A stretch of DNA of 64,000 bases, taken from contig NC_092460.1 in NCBI RefSeq assembly GCF_047495875.1, positions 12,390,520-12,454,519 on the forward strand, in the 5' to 3' direction. Below, piece by piece: positions 1 to 10,567 of this stretch. The stretch is from Pithys albifrons albifrons. Its lineage: Eukaryota; Chordata; Aves; Passeriformes; Thamnophilidae. Position 1 is the stretch's first letter, and every line of letters starts with the position of its first letter. The translations under genes and the position numbers were made by a program. The notes under the pieces were generated by a model. The model was not told where the DNA came from, ran no database searches, and saw nothing but the letters and a program-made list of their open reading frames with translations.

Positions 1-108
1 GAGGAGCCCAGCACTTCTCACCCCACCCATCTCTTGTGTCCCCAGCTCCTAACTGCCCTGCACACAGACCACAGCAGGCAGTGGAGGCGACTCCTGAGCC
101 AGGCACCC
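1..108 (+). pseudogene. PHF7-like exon 6 fragment, left of ERV insertion (unit A)
   Basis: An intron end with a CCCCAG acceptor (cag ends at 45) is followed by the first 63 nt of a PHF7-like exon. The equivalent intact exon is at 25,693-25,855. The exon is broken at 109 by the retroviral LTR and resumes at 6,208. Compared with both other copies there is an extra A near 51, a frameshift unique to this copy. The upstream exons of this gene copy lie before the window; their unit-B equivalents are at 38,860-39,927. Confidence 0.85.
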
Positions 109-671
109 TGATAAGTGAAAATGCTGGAAAAAGTGACTGCTAAGAGAAAGTTTTGTATTCTAATAGCAGCAAAGTATTTATTGACAATGTTGGAGGCAAA
201 GCCAGTTCGTACTGGGCAAAAACTTGTTCAAGTAAAATAAGCCTAAGTTCATGGTTAACACCTTGTAATTTCCATATTAATGACTGGGCAAAAACGTGGG
301 CAGAGCTTTCCTTTTGGCTTGGAATTTGGGTAGTGGTCTCCTGACTTCATCCCTCGGGTGGTCTCAAAGCGTCTTCTTCACCGTTGGATTTCTGCCTTTT
401 CTTTGTTCAGTGACATGACCTGTCAACCTTGTAAAGCCTTGGCTTCAACTCTCCAAAATCTTGATTTTTACCATTTCATCCTATTGAAGTGTCTAGCTTA
501 GTTTAATTTATGACTTCTAACCCATAGTACACTAGTTCCTATAACTACTGGACAATTTGTACCAGAACAAAGTGACTCTAGCACTTTATGCTGTTCAGAG
601 ACTTTGCTGTGCAAACAACATTTTGAAAAGCAGAATTAGAAATTTCACAAAACTAGGGATTTTCAGTCCCA
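109..671 (-). repeat. 3' LTR of the ERV (left copy, unit A)
   Basis: It repeats the right LTR (5,610-6,202) with small internal deletions: about 9 and 11 bp are missing in the region of 229-243. A polyadenylation signal AATAAA is kept on the minus strand (complement of TTTATT at 177-182); the right LTR has AATAAG there. The outermost U3 part (about 657-671) no longer matches the right LTR, and no clear polypurine tract follows, so the inner boundary is approximate. Confidence 0.85.
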
Positions 672-2232
672 GCTGTGTTTCAAAGTATATGAAGTCTTTC
701 ATTCAGTTTTAATCCTATTGGGGTTTGATACACATGTACCATTGCTAATATCACTGCTGTTGTTCTGGCTTCAGTGCTTAATTTGTATTATAGCTACACA
801 TTGTGCAGTGCCAGAAAGATTATTGCTGCCGCTATGATTGAGTGTACCAGGGAGTTTAAAGACTTGTGAGACGGTGGGCAAATAACTTATAAAAATGTCT
901 CACCAGTGGTAGGTCTTTACTTGTTTAACTTTGGTTAAGACAGTTTTAATACTTTTAATATCATGTTTAATTTGCCATAGCATGTGCTGAGTCATTTTGT
1001 TTAGGTGTCTTAGCATTTCTTTAAACAGGTTAAAATTTATGCTAGTTTTGCAATTCAGGTACATTGTAATATGTTGGAAGAAATTTGAACTTGGAAGTTT
1101 TTGTGCACAGCCCAGGCCATGGAGAGGGAAACGGGGCCTCTGTATCCTTGAGCCTGCTTCAAGAAGAGCAGTAAACAATAGAAAGAATGCAGCAGCTGCC
1201 AGGAGAAGCAGGTAAACACATTGATACAGAAAGGCATAGTTTTGAGAAAAGCACCAATCCAGCTGGTAGCACGCCCTAGCCATAGGCCAATGATACTCCT
1301 GTACTATTCGTAGACTGAGAGAATATGCGATATGTGTGTGTGTAATGTAAAGAATAAATCAGAACACTGATCATACTCCCGTGGAGGTTACATCGTGATT
1401 CTCACGCCGGAACCCGGGGAGCTCGAAACCGACATTTCTTACTTTAGTAATACAACATATAATTAAACCAAATTCTAACATGTACACAGCTACTGCTTAC
1501 ATAAAATATTTACACTGCTATTTCACACTACTAAAATACTTAATAAAGGTTTAAGACTGCGGCTATTTTAAAATAAAAGCTTGTGTTAATGTCATTATAC
1601 TTATGAAAAGTTCAACAACTTGTGTCAAGTGAATTTGAGGATAGTGGGTTTCACAGGTTCTGAAGTCTATTTTTTTCTCTCAGGAGCTTTCTAGGTAGGC
1701 TTTTCTTTTACCCAGACTGCTGGGAGGGGGGTTAGCAACACTTTAAACAGTCCATTTCATATTTCTTGAAGAGGGTCTCCTGAGAAATTCTTAACATACA
1801 CAATCACTAAAGGTACATAAATATAGTTTGCAATCAGGTAATATTTTATTTAACAGAATTTTAATAATTTCTCTTGATTTGTTAGTTTTGCACAGGAATG
1901 TTTCTGGTCACTCAGGAAAGGTATCTGTGAAAACTGAAAGATAACAGAAACTGCCCCCCCTCCTCCCCCCTTTCTTAAGAGCTTAAAAGTCAATTTGCTA
2001 AATTTCACTTAAAAGGTGTTTTTTGTTTATTGCTCTTTGTTGTATTTCGGTTCTAGTATTTGGGTTTCTCAGACATGTTTTACATTGAAATGTAACTTGT
2101 TTTATTATTGTGAAGAGATTTGGCTTTGCTACTCAGGTTTTTAAATATTGGCATGATAAATCTAATTTTTAGTGTGTTATGCTCAGCTTTCACAAAATGC
2201 TAAAGTAATTTTTTTAGGTAGCACTGACTTAT

Positions 2233-2285
<53 letters not shown>

Positions 2286-2449
2286 TCATATATTTTTTGT
2301 AATCTGATTTTGATGCACTATTTGACTGTTAGATTTTATTTCTTCTGGTACTAGGGCTGCTATTTGTTCTTGACAGTTTCAGCACCTTGTTTTGCCTTAG
2401 CATCAGTTTTTATGTTACTTACTTTTTGAACACTGTTACCTCTTTGGTG
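672..2449 (-). other. ERV internal region, 3' part, no recognisable gene
   Basis: AT-rich sequence lies between the pol remnant and the 3' LTR, where integrase and env would be expected. A minus-strand frame at 900-1,283 (127 codons) has one hydrophobic stretch, but I cannot match it to any retroviral protein. I treat the region as decayed ERV sequence. Confidence 0.5.
2236..2286. repeat. (ATT)n microsatellite inside ERV (unit A)
   Basis: This is an uninterrupted run of about 16 ATT triplets within the ERV internal region. The unit B equivalent at about 42,049-42,095 is a few repeats shorter. The short plus-strand reading frame of poly-isoleucine across it is not a gene. Confidence 0.95.
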
Positions 2450-3400
2450 TTTTTTTACAGTACATAATGGCCACTTCTGATGGGAGTTGTAGTGCTTCTA
2501 GCAATTGCAGAATTTTTTCAACATATTTCCTTTGTGCAGTTAAAAGTCCTCTTTCTAAAATGCTCTATGAGCATGGACGATGCCAAAGACAGATTTAAAG
2601 TCAGTCCAGATGTTGATTTTGCCAGTTCTAGAGCTCAGGTGAGTGCTATCAGTCTTTCTGGGCTGAAGTTCCTGTAGGCAGAGGATTTCATTTGCTTACC
2701 TTTTTTCACAAAGCTGCTACTGGCAGAAACCAATTTTCTGCTTCCAGGAGTGGTTCTTCTTTAAGGTCTGGATGGCTGGAATAAACTGCTTTAGTGGTCT
2801 CCAGGCAGTCAGGTACAACAGGTTCAGCTGTGCATGCACTTTCTAGGAACGCAGCTGGTTGACAATGTTAGTCATTTGAATATTTATGAAATTTCCTGGC
2901 TTCTTCTATGTTTATGATCACTGCTGCTCTTTGCTTTCAGGCAGCTGGGCCAGCTTTTGCTCACTTCATCTAATTGCTTAGAGAAGTGGCTGCTGGCTTT
3001 TTGTCTGGCCCCAGCTGCTCTGTCAGGACCCCCAGGACTTTCTTTGCTGCTCGTGCAAAAACAGCCAGAAGGGCTTCCTCACATCAGGTAATCCCAACGC
3101 CGGAACCCTCAGGAGTTCCTGCTTTAGCTGCTCAAAGGCCTTATTTGCTGCAGGGGTCCAGGCTATGTTGTCTTTAGCAGCTTTTAACAGGTTATAGAAT
3201 AGTTTTGCAGTTAGTCTATCAGCCAGGATAGCTTGGCATTTCAGGAACTGAGAGAGTGGCAGTCAATGGTTACCTTTCTGCTCCAGCACTGCTGACACAC
3301 CAACCTGTCATGTCCAGAAACGCTCAAAGATCTCTCACTGTCTGTGCTTCAGGTGTTTGGCAGTTGCTTCTTTTCTTGCTGTTCTTGGGGAGCATTATCT
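2450..3400 (-). pseudogene. pol: Decayed retroviral pol (RT connection / RNase H) remnant
   Basis: Minus-strand translation in shifting frames shows the connection region of a class I retroviral pol, including the short motif VPALGLPDV at about 3,082-3,108. Nearer 2,600-2,850 there are segments resembling the following RNase H domain. Stops and frameshifts interrupt every frame, so no protein can be made. The direction agrees with the LTR/primer-binding-site orientation. The family call is from recognition of conserved short segments and not from a search. A profile search of the minus strand with retroviral RT and RNase H models would settle it. Confidence 0.75.
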
Positions 3401-5609
3401 TCTAGAAACTGCTTATCTCAGGGGTAACTATTGCTTCTGTATCAGTTGCTTTTTCCTGTTGAGAGACTCAGTACTCATTTAGCAAATTTGGAGTCTACAG
3501 AAGAAAATCTTGTTTTTCAGTGGTTATTAATAAGTTACTTATAAATTGCAGAAACATACTTTCTCCCAGTGGCAACTGCTATTGTTTCAGATGTTAAAAT
3601 CTTTGAGGTAACATTGTCCAAGGTAGCTGTTGTGAGTGGTGTGGGTTTCGGTTGTTTTTTTTTTTTCTTTTTAGCAAATATATTAAAGCTTTCTTACTTA
3701 AATGCAAATATTTTCGGACTTTTTGCTAAGGAAAGACAGAAAAGAACATTTTTAAAATCTAATACTTGCTTTTTGTTCTCAGTTATTGGTTTTGCTTCTG
3801 GTTGTACTTCTATTTAGATGGGGCTTGCCCATTTTGACTTACTTGGTGTGTTAGTAGCTCAGACTCAGGATACACTTAATCCAAATTTGATTAATATTTT
3901 GATTATTCTGTTTTGGTTTCACACAGTTCATAGCTAAACTCAAAGCTGTTATCAATTGTTTTTCTTTTTTCTTGAATTCAATTTTGCAGCTTCCAGATTT
4001 TCTAACAAATTTTTGCCCATAAGGGTTTGTACAAATTTGGTAAACATAAAAACTGATGTACTTCATTTGTTTTCTCATTTTAAACTTAAGGGGTTTCAAA
4101 AGAAAGCTTTCTCTGTTTGACCAGTTGCACACCTGTGACTTGAACAAATTTATGACTTTTAAGTATCAATTTTTGATTTAAAACAAAAGCTGTAGTTCCA
4201 GTGTCAAGCAGCAACAGTTTTTTTCTAATGTTTATATTTTTATATTGGAGCTGCTACTACAATTTTAAGTACCACCACATCTATTGTATAAAATACTTAC
4301 ATGTAATAAACAATTGCAAAACAAACAAATCCTAATTTTAGGTCTTGTCCAGTGTGGCATGCTTACAGTTAATTTTTCAACACTGCCACATTTTGGCAGG
4401 GTAATACTTTCAACAATATGATCTTAGATGTTTTAGGTATTGAGTAACTTTTCTGAAAACAAATAAAACAACTCAGAAAACAGTAACTTCACACAAAACT
4501 CTTAACTCTTTTTTTTTTTACAATAAGGCATACACACAAAACTCTCAACTTGTCTAAAAACAAGACAACCACACAGAAGACAGTAACCACACACACAAAT
4601 CTTAATTTTAGGCTTTATCCAGTGGGCTATTTTTATAGGCAATCTATCAGAGGTACCACTCATTTACAACACAATAGCCCACATTGTCAGTGGGATTATA
4701 AACAAAAACTTATTTCAAACATATAGTAATTTCTCTAAATCCAAAATCACACACACAACTCTTAAAATGCACAACACTGCTTAATTCTAAAACAAACATA
4801 AAGTACATACACAGACTTCACACTCAGCTCGTGGCTGATCATATCTTATTCATTCACTAATCACATGTATACTACAAATTAACACCTCAACTTACTTTTT
4901 CACAGTATACAAGACAGCTCAGACACCCAATAACTTTTACCTGTGTCTCATTTACTAATCACACATAAATTATTCAAAACTAAAATGCACACGAGAACTG
5001 GTACACACAAAGGCTTGGCTCAGACACACTTAAAACCTGGGCAAACAGCTCAGACACAGACAAAAACTTAGATAATAGCAAACAATTTGCACAGAGAAAA
5101 GCAATGCTGTAAGAGCCCACAGAAAAAAAACAAACACTGCGAGCTGCATCTGTAGGATTTTAACACTTAAAGCACAGAGTAGTTTCTCTAATACAGAAAA
5201 CACAGAGAAACACAGGATTCTGGAATTACAGGTACAGATAGAGGTACAGAGAGTTAGCTCCGTGCAGGGAAGAATTCCCTTTTTAAAGGGGACATTGCCT
5301 ACTGCTTCTGGAGGAATTTAATACCAGGACACAGATACAGGTACAAGCAGGAAGATGAACTCTGGGGAGGATATCTTACAACCCCTGTTCACTTCTGCAA
5401 CAAGATGTCTCTTGTTATCCTTTAGGTTACAGGACAGGAAAACAGAAATACCTTTTGGCAAAATGCAGCGAGTTCTTTTCCACCCCTGTAAAAGGCACTG
5501 AAGAAGGGGGAGCCCCTCTAGGTAAAACTCACCTAGGGGTGCCCAGGGGGTCCCCAATCACCTACGGATTATGCAGCCAGATGGAAATGTCCTGCTGGGG
5601 TGCCAAATC
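3401..5609 (-). other. ERV internal region, 5' part (gag/leader position), no recognisable gene
   Basis: This lies between the pol remnant and the primer-binding-site-like sequence next to the 5' LTR. It is AT-rich with CACACA- and AAACT-rich low-complexity patches at about 4,290-5,100. No gag motif such as a CCHC zinc knuckle was seen in the minus-strand frames. Presumed deleted and decayed gag/leader. Confidence 0.5.
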
Positions 5610-6202
5610 TGATAAGCGAAAACGCTGCAAAAAGTGACTGCTAAGAGAAAGTTTTGTATTCTAATAGCAGCAAGGTACTTATTGATAATGTTGGAGGCAA
5701 AGCCAGTTCGTGCTGGGCAAAAACTTGCCTAACTTGTTCAAGTAAAATAAGCCATTTATAGTCTTAAGTTCATGGTTAACACCTTGTAATTTCCATATTA
5801 ATGACTGGGCAAAAACGTGGGCAGAGCTTTCCTTTTGGCTTGGAATTTGGGTAGTGGTCTCCTGACTTCATCCCTCGGGTGGTCTCAAAGCGTCTTCTTC
5901 ACCGTTGGATTTCTGCCTTTTCTTTGTTCAGTGACATGACCTGTCAACCTTGTAAAACCTTGGCTTCAACTCTCCAAAATCTTGATTTTTACCATTTCAT
6001 CCTATTGAAGTGTCTAGCTTAGTTTAATTTATGACTTCTAACCCATAGTACACTAGTTCCTATAACTACTGGACAATTTGTACCAGAACAAAGTGACTCT
6101 AGCACTTTATGCTGTTCAGAGACTTTGCTATGCAAACAACATTTTGAAAAGCAGAATTAGAAATTTCACAAAATTAGGTTTTTTTGGTCTCTTTTTCCTC
6201 CA
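5610..6202 (-). repeat. 5' LTR of the ERV (right copy, unit A)
   Basis: This 593-bp LTR reads TG...CA on the minus strand. Its inner border (TGATAAG at 5,610) abuts a primer-binding-site-like sequence at about 5,591-5,607. Its outer end is a run of T and C followed by CCTCCA, then the target duplication CACCC. On the plus strand, this pyrimidine-rich end plus CACCCAG makes a plausible splice acceptor for the downstream PHF7 exon. Confidence 0.9.
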
Positions 6203-7919
6203 CACCCAGTGCCTCATCTGCATGGAGCCTGTGGAGGACAGAAAGACTTTCAAGACCATGGTGTGCCCAGAGTGCAAAAGCATCTGGTTCCACAGGGACT
6301 GCATCCAAGTAGGAGCAGTTTCCTCACCCCCAGGGGCACAGCAGGGGCTCAGCAGCACCAGGGCCTCACTCAGTGTTGCTTGTTTCTCCTGCAGGGACAG
6401 GCTCTGTCTGCAGGTATTTTAGCCTTCCAGTGCCCCCTCTGCAGAGGCCATCGGGAATTTCTCGTGGATATGTTCACTGTGGGGATCTGAATCCCCTTGA
6501 GGTTGGTGTCCTTCTGCTGGGCTCACAACACAGGAGGGTGCAAGTGCTGTGCCTTGCCAGGGCATGCCCCAGCACTCTTGGCCCTGCACTGCTTTGGGAG
6601 GGCCACGTTCAGCTTCTCACAGGAGTTGGAAATGGCACAGTGGAAAGGGCAGGGACTCACCTGCCAGATGCCAGGGCAGGCGGAGCTCATCAGTTTTCCT
6701 TTTCCCTGTCAGACAGCCATTATGGGAGGAAGGCAATGCATTCAGGGACCTGGGAGTGAGTCACCACCAGTGCAATGCCAGAGAGTGCCTTTATCCAGGA
6801 GGCAGAGAGGAGGCAGAGGAAGAGGGGTAAGTTGCCAGAGGGGGGCCGTGGGGGGCTCTGCAGAGGATCTGTGCCTTGGCAAGGGCTGAAAGCAGAAGGA
6901 GCCTGAAGGAGAGCTTGGCCAGATATCCCATGCTTTTGACACTTTGTCCTCACGGCCATCAATCTTTTTGCTTCCCCAGGCCCTGGGAAATGCTCCTGTG
7001 CAGCTCCTGTGCTGCCGAGGGTACCCACAAACGCTGCTCCAGCCTGACAGACAGCACAACCAGCTGGGAATGTGGCAGTTGTGCTCCTCTGGACACAGGT
7101 AAGAGACAAAGCACACAGGTGCCCCTGGGCTGGGGCCATGCAGGGCCTGGCATCAGGTGGCCAGGATGGCTTGGCAGAGCCTGTCTGCTCCAGGAGGGCT
7201 GGGGGCACTGCTCTGGCCCAGCCTGCCTTGGACCTGGGGAGCCCTTGACCTTCCCACTTCCCCTTACAGCCCCCGGGAATGAGTCAGAGCTGGACATCCC
7301 TGACCTGGGCACACAGGACAGCAGCTCCTCCACCAGTCCTGGGCCTGACCTCACACAAAATGGCTCCTGCCAGCAAGGTCAGGCCCCAGATCCACAGGGC
7401 CAGCGCAGAACTCTGCGTGACAGAACCCATGTGCCAACACCAAGTGCTGGGCAGCGCCAGCCCAGGCAGAGACAATCGGGGACATCCTGCAGGCAAAACT
7501 GCTCCCGCCTGCAACATCGGACCCCAGATCCACCTATCGGGTCCACAAGTCCCCATGACAGGAGCCGCGTGAGACCATCAGGTATTGCGAGTCGCACATC
7601 AGGGACATCCTGCAGGCAAAACTGCTGTCGCCAACGTCAAAACTCAAATTCATCCAGCCTGTCCAGAAGGCCCCACGACAGGAGCTGCCCGCCTGCACCG
7701 AGTGCTGGGAGGCGAAACCGAAGGGAGAACGCATCGGGAACATCCCGCAAGGGAAACCACTCCTGCCTGCAATGGCACAACCCAGATCCACCTGGCAGGT
7801 CCACAAGTCCCCATGACAGGAGCCATGTGAGACCATCAAAAAAATTGTTTACTCCGAAACAGGTAACAATCTCAGGGGAAAAAAGATTTGTTTTCTTGCC
7901 CTGGTTCCTTAAGAGTTAA
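6203..7919 (+). pseudogene. PHF7-like gene, 3' half downstream of ERV (unit A)
   Basis: The exons match the intact paralog at 25.7-28.8 kb: rest of exon 6 at 6,208-6,308 (QCLICMEPVEDRKTFKTMV, a RING/PHD-type finger), then 6,395-6,501, 6,713-6,826, 6,980-7,098 and a last exon at 7,270-7,919. Splice sites are canonical. It is disabled in at least two ways. The ERV splits exon 6, and the exon at 6,395 has an in-frame TGA at 6,488-6,490 where the intact copy has CGA. The C-terminal exon keeps the SR-like start but has only a few degenerate repeat motifs and lacks the 138-bp array. It ends after RPSKKLF with a different tail. A short transcript from the ERV-created acceptor is possible but would stop at the TGA. 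Confidence 0.88.
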
Positions 7920-9020
7920 TTAAATTAAATCCAATTAAAGTAAAAATAATTTTAAGACACAGATCACTGCACAGCCTCCAAAGACAGAAGTTAAATCAGG
8001 AATCTAATGAGGGCAAAGGCTTTAAAGACCTTCTAAGGATCCTGATTGCATTAGAAGCAGATCCAGCTGTTTTAAATTTGCTGTAATAGAACAACAAACT
8101 GCTCTACAGGTGAAAACCATTCCTAATCAGATATAAAAATGGAATCCAGCTCTGACCAATTAACCTAACGACTCCCCTGGTTAATGAGGCACAGCTGTCC
8201 CAACACAGCAGCACAATCTGCCTTCTGGTTAAACACCAGGAGAGAGGCACAAACTGCAACCGTGTTTCACAAACAGTTCAAAACACCTCAAATTCCAGGG
8301 AAAACGGTAATCTGACATTCAGCCTAGGCCTGACACATTCAAGGGACTGTGCAGGATATGATGCAGCTCAACACTGATGTATTAATATTTTCAACCAGGA
8401 AAAAACATAAGTTGATTTTATGTGTTTTAAACCATCCCTACTCTACCTGCAAGATCCACACTAACATTGTTCAATAGAAAGGGATGAGGAGGGAATAGGA
8501 TTTTGTTGGTTTATTTCATAGGAAACGGCATCGGAATAAGAGGCACAAGAAAGCAACATTTGAAAATATGGTTTGCATTAAAGACTTATTTAGTGAATAA
8601 AGTACATGGAATTAAAGAATCCCCATGGCTGTGCAATTCATGAAGTGAATGACAACAAGCAACAACTAGAAGTTCTCCAACTTTTAAAGCATCCTATTAG
8701 TTTGGAGGTGGGAATTTAACTGGATACAGGGGAGAAAGTTATGGTCATTACAAAGAGTATGGTGGGAAAAAGAAAAACACTACAGCAGCAGAACTTCATC
8801 CCACCTTAGCCAATCCCTCTTTTAAACAACAATAACAGGACACACAAACTGCTTACAGCTACTTGAACCCAAGGCTTTCACTAGACTGCAGAAGACTCAA
8901 AGACTAGTTGTGACTTCAGAGAGCTTTAACTCCAGAAAAAAAACCCCACCTCGTACATATTTTTAATTATAAAGCAACAAGTAAACTCTTCTCACTCTAA
9001 ACATACATACCTAAGCACAT
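7920..9020. other. AT-rich spacer between split PHF7 and NOL8 promoter (unit A)
   Basis: About 1.1 kb with no open frame of note, no recognised repeat family and no RNA gene. It is matched closely at 47,729-48,829 in unit B. Confidence 0.6.
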
Positions 9021-9267
9021 CACACATGTGTATTTATGCGTGTATTTATATACTTTTGTGCATCAACAGCGCTCATTCCACACTTCTACGCACCTGCCCG
9101 TCCACACCCCCGAGCCGCGGATTTTACGCCGCCACAAGCGGAGCCGGGAAGCGCCTCGGAGGGTCTGGGAGCAACGAGCGGGGGTTCGGCCCCGCAGGGA
9201 CCGCGCCCGCCGGAGCCGGTGCCGCCCGCCGAGACTCAGGCTGGGAGCACAGACGTGCCCCGGGGGC

Positions 9268-9700
9268 GCGGCCGGGAACGGGGAGCCGCGGGCAGCGGGA
9301 CCGGGGGTTGGAGCGGAGCTGCCGGGAACGGGGAGCCGCGGGCGGCGGGACCGGGGGACGAGATGAGCGGCCGGAAACGGGGAGCTGCGGGCAGTGGAAC
9401 CGAGCGGATCGGCCGGGAACGGGGAGCCGCGGGCGGCGGGACCGAGGGACGGAAGGGATGAGCGGCCGGGAACGGGGAGCCGCGGGCGGCGGGACCGAGG
9501 GACGGAAGGGATGAGCGGCCGGGAACGGGGAGCCGCGGGCGGCGGGACCGGGGGACGAGATGAGCGGCCGGAAACGGGGAGCTGCGGGCAGTGGAACCGA
9601 GCGGATCGGCCGGGAACGGGGAGCCGCGGGCGGCGGGACCGAGGGACGGAAGGGATGAGCGGCCGGGAACGGGGAGCCGCGGGCGGCGGGACCCAGGGGC
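9268..9700. repeat. GC-rich minisatellite, about 52-bp unit, upstream of NOL8 (unit A)
   Basis: Tandem imperfect units contain GGCCGGGAACGGGGAGCCGC, spaced roughly 42-55 bp apart, seven or so in number, with variants such as GGCCGGAAACGGGGAGCTGC. It sits at the front of the CpG island. Unit B has about 36 bp more (offset shift from 39,809 to 39,845), so the array varies in copy number between the duplicates. Long open frames on both strands here reflect GC-rich repeats and are not genes. Confidence 0.9.
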
Positions 9701-10170
9701 GGGTCAGCTGTTCCCGCGCCCGGCGCGCGCCCCCCGCGCCTTTCGAAACGCGCGCCAAGCCCGCGCGCTGCGCGCGTCTGGACGCTACCACTGCTGCTTC
9801 CCGAGCGGGGGGCGGCCGGTCGCGCCTTCTTTCCCCTCCTTCTGAAAGAACGGCGCCGCTGAAGGGACAGTAGCAAAGCTCCTCGTTAGACACGAATGGG
9901 AAAAGCGTTGCTTTGACGGTTGCTCCTGTGTTTTTGTTAATTTCTGCTCATGTATTGCAGAAAACGCCCCTGCTTTTCTTCGTGATTGGTTACGCCCAAG
10001 GCGCCCTTCGTCACAAGACCCAGCCCATGTGTTCCCACCACACTTGACCGGCGGGAAACATGAAGCCTGCAGAGAACCCGGCTGCCTAACGAGGCGGAAC
10101 CCTTTCCGCGTGAGAGCTGGGAAGAGGTGCTGGGGGGAAGGTAAATCGAGTGTCGCCGCGGGGAGGGCAC

Positions 10171-10413
10171 ATGGCGGCGGTGAGGGAGGGGGGCGGCGGG
10201 GCCGGCGGCGAGGGGCTGTTCCTCGGGCCCCCTTTGCCGGGTGGGGGTCTCTCGGGCCGGGCCCGGGCCCCTCTGCCGGGCGTCCCTCGGCAGCTCCTGA
10301 CGCGGTCGGGTCTGTGCGGGTCTCCCATGCTTCCGATAGAGCACCCCGGGTTATGCGGTAACGAGCCGCTGCCATTCACGATCGCGCAGCCGGTGATGCG
10401 ATTCGAGGTTTAA
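10171..10413 (+). CDS. Small GC-rich open frame in NOL8 first intron (80 aa, doubtful)
   Basis: ATG at 10,171 in a favourable context (CACATGG) begins MAAVREGGG and runs 80 codons to TAA at 10,411. It lies between the candidate exon-1 donor (10,141) and the first coding exon. The frame is open in unit B too (50,016-50,258), where codon 5 is ATG instead of AGG. It could be an upstream frame or alternative first exon of NOL8. However, long open frames arise easily in sequence this GC-rich, and I recognise no protein family. Confidence 0.2.
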   Translation: MAAVREGGGGAGGEGLFLGPPLPGGGLSGRARAPLPGVPRQLLTRSGLCGSPMLPIEHPGLCGNEPLPFTIAQPVMRFEV

Positions 10414-10567
10414 GGCAGCCCCCGGTGCGGAGCAGCAGCGCGGGGTTTGCGGGCGCTGGACAGAGCAGGGAGCGCTGTTGGGGGAGCGATTTGCCCGTAA
10501 TTTGACATTCCAGGCGCACTGGCCCCTGCGGCGCCAGTGTCGGTGAGCTGTTGTTGTCTCCCCGCAG

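Larger units (their letters stand above)
109..6202 (-). mobile_element. Endogenous retrovirus inserted in a PHF7-like exon (unit A)
   Basis: This is a 6.1-kb LTR element in reverse orientation. Its outer ends are TG (109) and CA (6,202), flanked by the 5-bp target duplication CACCC (104-108 and 6,203-6,207). The uninterrupted paralog near 25,750 carries CACCC once, which fixes the boundaries. The LTRs are direct repeats at about 109-671 and 5,610-6,202. A primer-binding-site-like TTTGGCACCCC on the minus strand abuts the right LTR. Between the LTRs, the minus strand carries a decayed pol segment (about 2,450-3,400) of the class I (gamma/epsilon-like) type. No gag or env could be recognised. 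The internal region is only about 5 kb and every frame is broken, so it is a deleted, non-coding copy. Confidence 0.92.
9080..10480 (+). promoter_or_regulatory. CpG island / candidate NOL8 promoter (unit A)
   Basis: Base composition switches abruptly from AT-rich to very GC- and CpG-rich around 9,080 and returns after about 10,480, just before the first NOL8 coding exon at 10,568. This is the usual layout of a housekeeping-gene promoter. A candidate non-coding first exon ends at 10,140 with donor GGAAG/GTAAAT. Transcription start sites cannot be placed by eye. In mammals NOL8 has a divergent neighbour; none is evident here. Confidence 0.7.

Noticed and set aside
900..1283. Minus-strand 127-codon frame with a hydrophobic stretch in the ERV
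   Set aside because: It lies where env could be, but no motif was recognisable; I did not call it env.
9036..9893. Several long Arg/Gly/Pro-rich open frames on both strands in the CpG island (also 48,835-49,738)
   Set aside because: GC-rich minisatellite sequence has few stops; the peptides are repeats of the minisatellite unit and match no family.
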